This document shows positions 22,706-34,300 of a stretch of 64,000 nucleotides of DNA, piece after piece. A program made the translations under genes and the position numbers. The stretch's first letter is position 1. Every line of letters starts with the position of its first letter. The stretch spans positions 160,210,562 through 160,274,561 of the forward strand of contig CM077676.1 in assembly GCA_039707655.1 (NCBI GenBank), written 5' to 3'. Below the pieces are notes generated by a model. The model was not told the origin of the DNA. It saw nothing but the letters and a program-made list of their open reading frames with translations, and did no database searches. This DNA comes from Elymus sibiricus (lineage: Eukaryota; Streptophyta; Magnoliopsida; Poales; Poaceae).

Positions 22706-23289
22706 ATTAGGAATCGGTACGGGCGAGACATAGCCATGGCGCAAACGCGATCCCACTCAAATTCATGTATACGGTCGCCTCAGGCCTCAACCGGTCAAAC
22801 CCCTCTACGATTCAATCCCAACGTCGCCTCCGTCGTCCACTCATCATCAGCCACCGCTCGGAAGAGGCTGATGCTAGCGATCATTGTGTCTACTCCGCGT
22901 CAAATCTTGGGTGAATGGTGATGCCGCGATGGCCGCGCTGATCTCCGTTGCTGATTTGCATCGAGTCCTCGAGCGTGTGCCATCTTCCAGGAACTCGCCG
23001 CTAGATTCTTTAAGGTATAAAGAATACTATTATTCTGCTTTGAGACGGTAATGCCTAATAGCAATATAGTTACATGTTCTTGCTAGATGCTAGGCAGAGT
23101 TCAAATTTATCTTTTATTTCAGATTAGCCATACTTCTCTAGTGGATAAATAGGTAAATAGAAAGAATAGATTATATTGTTTTTTGCGAGCCATTTGCTTC
23201 AAGCTCGAACCCTTCGTATGATCATGTAGGAAATCACAGGGCTAGATTTGAACGAATAGTTGTAAAGTTATGTTGTGGTGTGATTTTAC
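22706..23289. other. Intergenic, nothing recognised
   Basis: Mixed composition. A GC-richer piece around 22,750-22,990 could be an exon relic but shows no domain. Confidence 0.4.
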
Positions 23290-23893
23290 GTGAGACTGGA
23301 TAGACATATTTTAGGTGTGATAGTTATCTCTTTCGCCCCCTTATGTTCAAATCCTGACTCCGCCCCTGCTAGATGGTTCTTCCTCGTAGTCGTTGCAACC
23401 CGCAGAACGACCGGAGCTACCGACGTTTGCAGTGGTCCCGTCAGCCACTGCCGCGATCTCATCGAACATAAGGTCGTGCTCCGCCACATTGATGTGGAGT
23501 TGCCACTAAGTGGTGAATGGCGCAGCACTGGCATGGATTCGTACAACTCCCACAGCTCATCCACAAAGTCCAGATTCTCCGCAAGCATGGCCAGAACGGC
23601 CCACTCATTTTCCTACTCGCTGGCGATCTGGTCCTACGCGAGCCAGTGCTACTCAAGGAGCTGCACGTTGTATCGCTGCTCCTCCTACAACATTCGGCGG
23701 ACGTGGAGATTGGCGGCGCCTGCTCCTTCGACTGCGCGTCCGCCATGACAACATTGTAGTGCTCCTCCGCCAGCTGTAGGATGAACCTGGCAGCCACCGC
23801 GGGCGCCTGCCCCCCTCCTCCGTCTACTCCATCATCACGTCCTCTACGTTCGAGCTTTCCTCCTCTGGAGACTTCTGAGGCTCTCCCGCCATA
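23290..23893 (-). pseudogene. Unidentified GC-rich coding-like fragment
   Basis: On the minus strand, pieces of a Glu/Leu-rich frame can be followed through stops and shifts: MAGEPQKSPEEE from about 23,893, QLAEEHYNVVMADAQ near 23,780, and AMLAENLDFVDELWELYESM near 23,590-23,530. The pattern looks like a decayed helical domain, but I do not recognise the family. It may be a captured gene fragment or a decayed transposon ORF. Confidence 0.3.
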
Positions 23894-23900
23894 ATGCGGG

Positions 23901-25713
23901 TTGTGTGCTGCATACGTCCACCTCAGTCACGATGCCGTGGCAGCGCCGCGACGAAAGGGTCTTCCACCACCGACGACGGGCCCCAAGCCATTGCTCGCGA
24001 CGGTAGAAGAAGGAAGATGGGAAGAGGAAGAGGAGCCAGCTGCAGATGCACCACCTTCCAAGCAGAGGAAGTTGATGGTTGATGCTATGCCTAAGAAGGC
24101 TGCCACCACTTCCAAGGCCAAGTCTACTGCTGCTTCCAAGCCCAAGGGCAAGACTATCAGAGACATTTCAGCTGCAGAGAAGAACAAGGCCCCAGTGCCT
24201 GAAAGGACTGATGATGATGATGAAGCCATAGTGCTCAAGAAGCTTAGACCCAGACTGCCAGAGCATGATGACTCACATCCAGAGGCAGAAAACATGAAGG
24301 AGAGGAAATACAAATGATTGAGGAAATGGAGAGAGAATGACCCCTATTCTGTCAGGAGGAGAACTGTTGTGGACTATCATTTCCACACCAAGGAGCAGCA
24401 AGACTTCTATGAGACATTGCTCCTTGACAAGAGCCCAGCAGTTAGCGATATGAGATGGGTTGACTGGGAATACATTGATGAGAATGAGGACAACTTTTCT
24501 AATGTGCATGAGAACTTCAAGACAATTGGCATTGACAAGTTCATAGGCACCAAGCATGGACTGATGAGCTGATCATGCAATTCTACTCCACCGCACACTT
24601 CTATCCTAATGGAAGGAATGTGTGGATGACTGAGGGAACTAGATTCCAGTCCAGCATTGCAGAAGGGGCTGCTTTGATAGGTGCTCCAGAAGCTGAAGAG
24701 AAAGATGTTGATGTGTGTGCCAAGGGCAAGATGGACCACAACTCGATGAAGGACATGTATGGACCGATCCCCAAGGAATACAAGAAGACACACAAGCTGG
24801 GATCCGTCTATCATCTCCTACCAGGACTTGCCACCATTAACACCATCCCGAGGCACACTTTGATGCCCAAGTCTGGAGATGACAAGATGATCAGAGGCCA
24901 TTCTATCAACATGCTACATCTTGTGGATGGTTTCACCAGGTTTAGGGTGATGGATTTGATTGTGGAGACAATCAAGAGGACTGTTATGGATCAGAAGCGA
25001 TCTTGTGGGTTTGCACCACATATTCAGATGCTTATCAACTCCAAAGTTGGTAGCAAAGTTTACCTACTTGATCTTCCGCACCTGCCGCTACAGCCAGAGC
25101 TAGAGGATTGCACCATGACGATGAGTCCCTCTCATCCTACCTCTGCTGCAGCACAGGCTGAGACAGATGCTCCAGAACCCATCTCTTCCACAGTCCCCCT
25201 ACTGAAGACCAAGACTGATCAGATGACATATCTACTCCATGCTACTCAGAGGATCGAGCGGAGTTTGTCCGACCTCTCAAAGAACAAAAAGAGCCTGGAA
25301 AGGATAGTGGAAACAAAGTTTTATGACTTGGATGTCAAAGTCACTGAGCTGACAACCACAGTCACCGTCTGAAGAAGGAGGTAGATGAAGCCAAGATGAG
25401 CTCTAGCAGTGATGATGAGGGTGTTGGCACCGGTCTTCCAACGACCACACAGTTCCAGAAGATGCCCAGATCAGCAGTAGTGCCTGTGAGCGACACCAGA
25501 GCCACAGTTTTTGCACCAGCTGCTACTCCATCAGTTGCACCATCAGTTGCTCCATCAGTTGTTCTAGTAGTCTCCACTCCTCTAGTCCAGCAGGCATCTT
25601 TCGAAGCCTTTGCAGATGCGCTTCTCTCCACTCCTTCAACGCACACCGGAGCTGCAAGTCAGAGGACTTCTTCACCAGGAGCTGCAGGAGATCGAGCCCA
25701 GAGTGACGCTTAG
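23901..25713 (+). pseudogene. Post-pol (env-position) ORF of the SIRE-type Copia element, broken
   Basis: The frame opens at about 23,901 with a Lys/Ala/Pro-rich, nuclear-signal-like N terminus (residues to about 138). A stop TGA at 24,315 interrupts KYK-LRKWRENDPY. The body to 24,572 has DFYETLLLDKSP and WVDWEYIDENEDNF. A frame change follows, and 24,575-25,372 carries FYSTAHFYPNGRNVWMTEG, GPIPKEYKKTHK and a C-terminal coiled-coil-like stretch (RIERSLSDLSKNKKSLERI). A last shift leads into 25,396-25,713, Ser/Thr/Ala/Pro-rich. Similar proteins are common downstream of pol in grass SIRE elements. Their function is unknown; an envelope-like or transcription-related role is only inferred from position. 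Confidence 0.6.
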
Positions 25714-26212
25714 CTCTGTACTTATTCGAGCTTTTTGGTACTTGTTGCCAAAGGGGGAGAATTAGTACAGATCATAGGGCTTCGAGAGAGAGCATTTTGC
25801 TTTTGTTTCGCCTGCTACTTCATGCTTCTTCGTGATACTTGTGTTTGATGCTTGTATGAGACTACATTACTTATGTGCTTGATCATACCGTACTTTAATG
25901 CTATGCATGCTTATCGATCTATCTAGATGCTTCTTGTATGATCATTCACTTGTTTGCTTGGTGATGAGTGCTTGTTGTTTCTCATTCATATCATTTTGAG
26001 CGCTCCACCAAGATGTATGTGACATGGAAGAGTGACCCATGATCCTAATCGATTGTGCATTTGCATTCAAACGCAAATCTTAAATAATGCACAAATTTAG
26101 GGGGAGCTCTTTCTTATCACATACTTCTCAAAGCGACGATATTATTCATTGATTATATCCATTGTCAAAGCTTTGATCTATATGTTGTCATCAATTACCA
26201 AAAAGGGGGAGA
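25714..26212 (+). other. 3' untranslated region and PPT of the Copia element
   Basis: Two gggggag tracts occur: ccaaagggggagaa (about 25,749) and accaaaaagggggagatt (26,197-26,214). The second directly precedes the LTR and is the likely plus-strand primer; the first is a second PPT-like copy. Confidence 0.6.
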
Positions 26213-26213
26213 T

Positions 26214-26868
26214 TGAAAGTGCAACTAATCCCCGGGTGGTTTTGGTAATTAATAACATATATGTCATTGAACTAATGCCTATTCAAAGACAGATTTCAGG
26301 AAATTTCAATGTTGGCATGACAAGGACATGTGGATGTGGACCCCTCAAAATGCTAAGGAAGTACATTGGGACAAGCTCCAAGACTCTAAATTTTTGGTTA
26401 AGTGATCCAAGATCACATTGAGTCCATAGGAAAGCCAATACTATTAAAAGGGGATGAGGTTTTGATCATGACTTAGTTGCTCAAGTGCTTGAAGATATTG
26501 TTCCAAAACCCTCAGCCACTTTACCACATTCAAATCTGTCCAAACCTTAAATGTCAAACTCGGTCCCACCGAAACCTACACATCCGAACCCACCGAGTTT
26601 AACTTAGACAGAGCCAGACCCAAACCCTAGAAACTCAGTTCCACCGAGATGACATTCGGTCCCACAGAAGTGTTGTGACCAAGTTTCTGTACCCTTTGAT
26701 TCCATTTCGGAATTACCAAGTTGGTTTGATCGGAACTACCGAAACGAGGTCTTGCTTAGGTCATCGCGAATCGGAGCCACCGAGTCATATGAATCGGTCT
26801 CACTAAAAAGCCTAACGTTCGAATCTTTTACACAGGTCAGTCTCACCGAGATTTTGCTTCGATGTCAC
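26214..26868 (+). repeat. Truncated 3' LTR of the SIRE-type Copia element
   Basis: Begins TGAAAGTGCAACTAATCCCC after the PPT. The distal part is rich in (t)cggt(c/t)ccaccga words. It is cut at 26,868 by the first base of element A's LTR. Confidence 0.6.
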
Positions 26869-28294
26869 TGATGACCCACAAGTATAGGGGATCAATCGTA
26901 GTCCTTTCGATAAGTAAGAGTGTCGAACCCAACAAGGAGCATAAGGAAATGACAAGCAGTTTTCAGCAAGGTATTCTCTGCAAGTACTGAAAGTAGCGAT
27001 AACACATAGTTTTGATAGCAAGATAATTCGTAACAAGTAACAAGTAACAATAGTAACATGGTGCAGCAAGGTAGCCCAATCCTTTTTATAGCAAAGGACA
27101 AGCCGGAACGATCTCTTATATAAAGCAAAGCGTTCTCGAGGACACATGGGAATTCTCATTTAATCACTTTCATCATGTTTGTTTGATTCACGTTTGCTAC
27201 TTTGATAATTTGATATGTGAGTGGACCGGTGCTTGGGTGCTGTTCTTACTTGAACAAGCCTCCTACTTATGATTACCCCCTCTCGCAAGCATCCGCAACT
27301 ACGAAAGAAGAATTAAGATAAATCTAACCATAGCATGAAACATATGGATCCAAATCAACCCCTTACGGAATAGCGCATAAACTAGGGTTTAAGCTTCTGT
27401 CACTCTAGCAACCCATCATCTACTTACTACTCCACAATGCCTTCCCTTAGGCCCAAAGATGGTGAAGTGTCATGTAGTTGACGTTCACACGACACCACTA
27501 AAGGAAGTAATAACATACATATCATCAAAATATCGAACGAATACCAAATTCACATGATTACTTATGACAAGACTTCTCCCATGTCCTCAAGAACAAAAAT
27601 AACTACTCACAAATCATATTCATGTTCAAGATCAGAGGGGTGTTGAATAGCATTAAGGATCTGAACATATAATCTTCCACCAAATAAACCAACTAGCATC
27701 AACTACAAGATGTAATCAACACTACTAGCAACCCACATGTACCAATCTGAGGTTTTGAGACAAAGATTGAATACATGAGATGAACTAGGGTTTGAGATGA
27801 GATGGTGCTAGTGAAGATGTTGAAGAAGATTGGTCCTCCCACGATGAGAGGATCGTTGGTGATGTCGATGGCTTCGATTTCCCCCTCCCGGAGGGAAGTA
27901 TCCCCGGCGGAATCGCTCCGCCGGAGAGCAAAATTGCTCCTGCCCAGGTTCCACCTCGAGAGGGCGGCGCTTCATCCCGAAAGTCTTCTCTATAATAATT
28001 TTAGGGAAAATGACCTTATATAGCAGAAGGTGGGGGCCGAAGGCCAGCTGTGGGCCCCACAAAGCATCCGGGCGCACCCAGGGGGGCTGCGCCCTGTTGC
28101 CTTGTGGGCAACTGGTGGGTCCCCTCTGGTATTTCTTTTCTCCAGTATTTTTTATATATTCAATAAAAAATCTGCGTAAAATTTTAGGTCATTTGGAGAT
28201 CCGTAGAAGAGGTATCTCTGCCGTAGCTATTTTAGGTCCAGAATTCCAGCTACCGGTATTCTCCCTCTTCATATAAATCTTGCAAATTAAGAGA
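26869..28294 (-). repeat. LTR of element A, first part
   Basis: Starts TGATGACCCACAAG on the plus strand and matches LTR B (39,736-41,228). It holds a TATA box (minus-strand tatataagg, about 28,014-28,023) and a palindrome at 28,050-28,108. It is interrupted at 28,294 by the Tat element, with target duplication AGAGA (28,290-28,294 and 36,953-36,957). Confidence 0.85.
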
Positions 28295-29170
28295 TGTCGG
28301 AGTCTAGGATCTGCGTCCAAGAAACTTCTCCAAGAACTTAGGATTCGAACTCTGGGGGACTTTGCTTGGCAGCCTACGACAGGACTACGGCGGGGACGCG
28401 GCGGACTCGCTGGCTCTCACCGGACATGAAGGGGACGCGCAAGCTACCCAGGTTCGGGCTACCGTGCGGTGTAATACCCTACTCCTGCCCGTGTTGGATT
28501 GCTCTGTGATGGAGAGCTTGTGGCTCCATGTACACGAGGTGTGGGGGAGAATGAATCGATCCCCTTACATGGAAGCGGCCCTGCCCCTTTTGTAGTGCCT
28601 TGGTCCTCTTCCCCGAAAATATGAGCGGGAAAGGGTTGCCACAGGGCGGCAATTCAAAAGGGGGGCAAGAGCGCAGGCTTATCCTGACTAAAGGTAGTCT
28701 CCACCTGCCAAAGTAGCTCCCCGTGACGCGCAGGTGGGCTTGGCGATGACCTCCGTCCTGGCGCGCTGATCCGTCCTGATCTTCTATCACCAAAGAGGAA
28801 ATTTCTTGGGGCTTGCTTTTCGGGGGAAGGCAGATGCCGCTGCTCCCTTATCACCAGAACGGAAACCTGTCCTAGTTGTATCCTGCTGTCCTTGCCCTGA
28901 CGTCGGGGCATCACCCATGTGACGGGCCGGCCGCCCCGCGGCTGGCGACGCGCGCCACGCCCCGCAAAGCGGCCTCCCGAGGGATCCCCTCACGAGGCGA
29001 TCTGGGGCTTGCCGGCCTCACCAGGGGTAGGCCGAGCGGTGAGGGGCGTCGCGAGGCGACCCCTCCTGGGCGACGACGCCAGGGCCACCTTGCCTGGGCC
29101 GGCACGTGAGCGCCGTCTCCTGGGCCAGAGGCAGACGGGTCGTGGTACCCCGGTTCCCACTGGGCCGACA
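28295..29170 (-). repeat. 3' LTR of the Tat element
   Basis: Termini TGTCGG and CCGACA. It is very similar to the other LTR apart from small indels, for example extra bases around 28,755-28,775 absent near 36,560, and scattered substitutions. Confidence 0.9.
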
Positions 29171-29185
29171 GTAGCCCCCGGGCCC
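29171..29185 (-). other. Polypurine tract of the Tat element (probable)
   Basis: The minus strand reads cgggcccgggggctac up to the LTR: G-rich and in the expected place, though interrupted by pyrimidines. Confidence 0.4.
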
Positions 29186-29459
29186 GCGGCGCGTGTGCGT
29201 CCCGCCCGTTGGGGGCGAAGCGCTGCGGGGCCCATAGAGCCGCCGGGCCCAGGGGTGACGCGTGGCAGCCTTTGCGGGCGGGGCACCTCCATTTCCTGTG
29301 ACGCCTCGATAACCGCTGTCTCGGCGATAAAGCCTGCCCGCGCGGGGCGCGGGCATTTCATCGCTTCCTCGCCCCGTCCCCAGCCTGCCTTGCGACCAAC
29401 TTCTCAGCTCCCCCCTTCTCTTCCGACTTCCACTCTCTCCGCCCGCCGCCGCTGCAGCC

Positions 29460-30221
29460 ATGGCCCCGAAAAGGAAGCTTTCCGCGGCCGAGAAAGGGAA
29501 GAGGACGGCGGAGGAGGTAGAGCCGCCAAAGCCGGCAGCGGCGAGGGGTAGAGGTCGGGCCCGTGGTTTGGCTACGACGAGAGTTCCTCTCTGGGGCCGG
29601 CTGCGCTCCACGGCCGCCACCGCGGAGGTGGGCCCCAGTACCCACGGAACGGCCGCGACCCGTGGTCATGGGAGGGGTGCTGCTCGTGGGCGCGGAGGGC
29701 GTGGCGGCCGTGGCTGAGGCGGCCGCGACAGTTCAGCCACCCTTCCTCCTCCGGCGGGGAGCCACTCGGCGGAGGCAGCCCACGAGTTCATCGTGGACAT
29801 GCACCGCTCGCCCTGCACTAGGCTTCGTCTCCCGGACCCCTTCGCGAGGGCGATGGAGGAGCGCGTGCCCCTGGGCCTTTGGCTGCAAGCGGACGGCTGC
29901 TGCAACGGCCCCTCTTGGGTGGCGGCGGAGTTCACCCCTTTCGGTTTCATGTTCTTGAAGCAGGGGTGGAAGTCCTTTGCCCTCGCCCGCGGCCTGAAGC
30001 GGGGGCACCTCCTCCACTTCAAGTATGACAGAGCCGCCACCCTCTTCCTGAAGATCTTCGGGGCCTCCGGCTGCCGCCTGGAGTGCTGCGCGGAGAGCGA
30101 GGATGGCAGCTACAGCGGCTCCTCTAGCGAGGACGACAGCGACGACGGCGCCTCCTCCGACGGGGGCGGAAACGACGACAGCTCTCTCCGCGTCAAGAGC
30201 GAGGGGGAAGACTTCGACTAG
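29460..30221 (+). CDS. Antisense ORF of the Tat element encoding a B3-like DNA-binding protein (one internal stop)
   Basis: On the strand opposite to pol, one frame runs 253 codons with a single TGA at 29,715-29,717. The N terminus has a basic PKRK/KGKR cluster (residues 3-14), probably nuclear-directing, followed by RGRGRARG and RGRGGRGGRG (about 29-85). Residues about 123-205 have the spacing of a plant B3 fold: PDPFARAM, a hydrophobic VPLGLWL strand, a W (153), GFMFLKQGWKSFA, GLKRGHLLHF-Y and FLKIFG. An acidic Ser/Asp tail (211-253) follows. The start agccATGgcc has good plant context, and a pyrimidine-rich leader precedes it. B3 proteins bind DNA and regulate transcription; here a role in targeting or regulating the element is only inferred. 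The internal stop sits in an RG repeat and probably comes from CGA. Confidence 0.6.
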
Positions 30222-31316
30222 GCACGCGCGACGCCCGTGCTGGAGCCTTGAGGACGGCGATGCCCAGCCTAGGCTTCTTTCTTTTTGTTTTCTGCACCAG
30301 ATTGATGTAGCCCCCCAGGGGTGTGAAACGTTTGTACGACACTTTTGTTGTCAAGTACTTAATGATCCACGTGCTTTCGTTTTCCTCTCAAGGCCTTAAT
30401 TTCCTTTTTACATTGCCCTCGTGCCCTGTGTCGTTGGGACCCAGCCCTTGAGGCGGGCTACACCGTCGCTGGTATGCCTAGAGCGTGTGCTCGGCAAGGC
30501 CAGAGGGTGTAGGGCTCTTAGGGCTGGTAGGAGCCCCCAAGACGCGATGCTCAGGGTCCCCCCCTTGATGCGCAGGCGGCTCGTGCCAAGGAAATCAGGA
30601 CGCCACGAGAGAGAAACGAGAAGGAAAAACCCGAGGGGTGCTTAGACTTAGCTCTTTTTCAGGCGCGCGTCTTGGAGCGAGCCCTTCGCAGGACGCGAAG
30701 CGCGAGGCCCGGTCCCTCACGAAGCCTTCTGCCCGTAGGGCACCAGCCGCGAGGCCTCCCGAGGGTGGCTCCTGAGGCCCCTGAGATCCTGCACCAGGGG
30801 AATTGCCAAATTTTTGCAAGTAATGTAACGGGGCGCGCTCGCGAGGCCGCCTGCGGGTGTTACGCGAGGAGGTAAGAGCACCAAGGACCTGGTGAGGTGA
30901 CGTGCACGGGAGCCGGCCCGCGCTGCTGGGACTGACCCGAGCACGGGCACGCTCGCATGAGACATACGGGGGAAGATCACGAGCGCACTTCCCGAGGCAA
31001 ACTCAGCTGCAAGGACACCGGTTATTAGGAAGTAGGCTTTACTGATGCATGAAATAGATTCATTACACAACAAAAAAGATACGTGCTGCCGTGTTCGACA
31101 CGGGTCAGCCTGAGGATGTGACGGCCGTAGGCCCCTCAAGTAAGTAGGCCGCCAGCACGGAGCATGGGGCGTCCGCCAGCGCAGAGCATGGGGTATCCGC
31201 CAGCGCGGAGCATGGGGCTTCCACGAGAGTGGGAGGGAGCTCCCGCGTGCCAACGGCAGCGCCGGTAGAGGGAGCTTCGGAGTGTGTACAGCTCTATTTC
31301 GTTCGTATCCGTGGGG
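30222..31316. other. Spacer between the antisense ORF and the integrase end
   Basis: Non-coding. It holds three near-repeats of a 21-27 bp phrase built on gagcatggggc(g/t)tccgccagcgc (31,150-31,220). ORFs across it are out-of-frame artefacts. Confidence 0.5.
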
Positions 31317-34300
31317 TCACGGATAGAACTTGCGGAGATGTTGGATGTTCCATGTGTTTTGTACCGGAACACCCTCCTCCGTTTCGAGCCGTGCCGCGCC
31401 AGACCGGGAGATGTGCGTGACCCTGAAAGGGCCCTCCCACATGGGTGAGAGTTTGTGGAGTCCCTCTCTGGAGAGGATCCGGCGCAGGACGAGGTCGCCC
31501 GCCTCGAGGGTGCGGGGGCGTATGTTGCGGCTGTGATAGCGACGCAACGCCTGCTGGTACCTTGCCGCGCGAAGGGCGTCCTGGCGGCGCGCCCCTTCGA
31601 GGAAAAGCAGGTCATCCTCCCGCAGGCCGTCTTGACGAGACTCGTCGAAAGCCAAGCCCCGCGGGGACTGGTGCTTGACCTCGGCTGGGAGAACCACTTC
31701 TGCCCCGTAGACGAGGAAGAAAGGTGTCTCGCCGGTGGGCTTGGTCACTGTGGTGCGGATGGAGCATAGCACTGAAGGGAGCTCCTCCAGCCAGCCCTTG
31801 CCGCATGCCGTGAGCTGCTTCTTGAAGCTCCTAGTCTTGAGGCCCTTGAGGACCTCAGCGTTGGCACGCTCGGCCTGGCCGTTGCTTCGAGGGTGTGCCA
31901 CGGAGGCGAAGCAGATCCGCGTGCCAATGCTGGCGCAGTAGGTCTTGAACTGGCCGCTGGTGAACTACGTGCCGTTATCCGTGATGATGTGGTTGGGGAC
32001 GCCAAAGCGGCACACCAGGCCCTTGATGAACTTGACCGCTAATCCTGCCGGAATGGTCCGGACAGGCTCCACCTCCGCCCACTTGGTGAACTTGTCGATG
32101 GCGATGTAGAGGTAGCGGTACTCGCCAGCCGCGCGAGGGAAGGGCCCGAGGATATCCAGCCCCCAGACCGCGAAGGACCACGAGAGGGGGATGGTCTGGA
32201 GCCCTTGTGCCGGCTGGTGGATCTGCTTGGTGTGGAACTGGCAGGCCTCGCATGCCTGGACCAGCTCCGCGGCATCTTCGAGCGCTGTGGGCCAGTAGAA
32301 ACCGTTGCGGAATGCCTTACCTGCGAGGGTGCGTGAGGACGAATGGTGGCCGTAGTCGCCTCCATGGATGTCGGCAAGCAGCTCGCGCCCTTGCTCCTTG
32401 GAGATGCACCGCAGCACGACTCCGTTCGGGCGGTGGCGGTACAGGTCACCCTCCCTCAAGTGGTAGAGCGCGGCTTGGCAGACCACACGCTCCGCTTCCG
32501 CGTCGATCTCCGGGAGGGCGCCGCCCTCCAAATAGGCCTTGATCTCCGCGGTCCAGCTTTCAGGCTGCGGCTCGAGCGCCAGCAGCAGGCGAGCGCCCAA
32601 AACTGGTCCGCAGTCTAGTGCGCCCATGGGTGGTGCGGGAGGGAGCTCTTCGCGAGGCGTCGGGATGCTGGCGATCGGGGACGCCGCTGAAGGCTTCAGG
32701 AGCCGCTCCTCAAAGACACCGGGCCTCTGGGGCTCGCGGTGAGAAGCGCGCTTGGCGATTTCGTCTGCCTCGCTGTTGTCGCTGCGAGGGACGTATTGTA
32801 GCTCCATGCCCATGAAGCGCTTCTCGAGCTTGCGCACCTCCTCCAGGTAGGCTGCCATGTGCTCATCCTTCGGCTTGTACTTCTTGTTGGAGAAGTTGAC
32901 GAGGAGCTGCGAGTCGCCCTTGATGATGATGTGCCTGACTCCAAGCGCGATGGCGGCCTTGAGCCCGGCGATGAGTCCCTCATACTCGGCGATGTTGTTG
33001 GAGACCTTGTCGGTGCGCCCGAAGCAGAGCTGCACTGCGTAGTAAAGCTTGTCGCCTGTGGGTGTAGTGAGCACCACCCCCGCCCCCGCGCCCTGGCGCG
33101 CGAAGGCCCCGTCAAAGTGCATGCTCCAGCCTCCGGAGGTAGCCTCCTCGGGCAGGGACGACTCCTCCTGCGGCTCATCCTAACGCGTGTCCGTCCATTC
33201 CGCCGCGAAGTCTGCCAAGGTCGCGCCCTTGATGGTCCTGGTGGTGAGGAACTCCAGCTCGAAAGGCTGGAGCTTGATGCTTCACTCGGCGACGCGGCCG
33301 ATGGCATTTGGGCTCCGCAGGACTTGCTCCAGCGGGTAGGAGGAGATCACTCTGACTAGGTGACCCTGGAAGTAGTGGCGTAGCTTCCTGGAGGCCATGA
33401 GGAGCGCCAGGAGGAGCTTCTGCTGCATGGGGTACCGTTCACGCGCATCTCGCAGCACCGTACTGACGAAGTAGACGGGGTGCTCGATGAGGCGCGTGAC
33501 CGTGGTATCCAAGTCGTGCTCGCCGAGGGGCTCAGGCTGCTGCGCTGCGGGGGCCTTCGGAGACGGCGCCACGGGGGCCTCCAGAGGCTGAGCTCCAGAG
33601 GCCTCCTGAGGGGGCGCGGGGGCCTCCGGAGGGGGGCCCCCGGTAGGGCCTTGAGGGGCTCCAGCGATGTCTCCGCAGCACCCGCAGGCACAGGCTTGGC
33701 AGGCTTCTTCTTGACGCAGACTCGCTCCTCCCGCTCTGCCACAAGGGCCGCACTGGCCGTTTGGGGAGTGGCCGCCAAGTATAACAGCAGGCGCTCGCGT
33801 GGGCGCGGGGCGACCATGACGGGAGGGTTGGTGAGATACCTTTTGAGATCGTCGAAGGCAGCGTCGGCCTCAGGGGTCCACTTGAAGGGGCCAGACCTCT
33901 TCATGAGCTTGAAGAAAGGCAGAGCCAGCTCGCCGAACTTGCATATGAAACGACCGAGCGAGGCCATGCATCCCGCCAGGCGCTGCATCTCCTTGAGGTT
34001 GCGGGGCGGCCGCATCTCCTCGATAGCCTTAATCTTCTCAGGGTTGGCCTCGATGCCGTGATGGGAGACCAGAAAACCCAGGAGCTTGCCGGAAGGGATG
34101 CCGAAGACACACTTGGCGGGGTTGAGCTTGAGGTTGACCTTGCGCAGGTTGGCGAAGGTTTCCTTTAGGTCCTCGATGAGGGTGCGCGCCTCGCATGTTT
34201 TGATGACGATGTCGTTAACGTATGCCTCCGAGTTTCTCCCCATTTGGCACCCTAGGCAGATGCGCATCGGCCTCTGGAAGGTAGCCCCCACACTCTTCAG

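Larger units (their letters stand above)
23881..26868 (+). mobile_element. 3' end of a SIRE-type Copia retrotransposon
   Basis: A post-pol ORF, a 3' untranslated stretch with gggggag motifs, a PPT (caaaaagggggaga, 26,199-26,212) and the beginning of a 3' LTR starting TTGAAAGTGC are followed abruptly by the LTR of Athila-like element A at 26,869. The pol region is not in the window. The rest of this LTR should lie beyond the right edge if the nest is intact. Confidence 0.65.

Noticed and set aside
28911..29620. Large minus-strand ORFs over the Tat LTR and antisense ORF
   Set aside because: GC-rich shadow frames; they cross the LTR border and have no recognisable motif.
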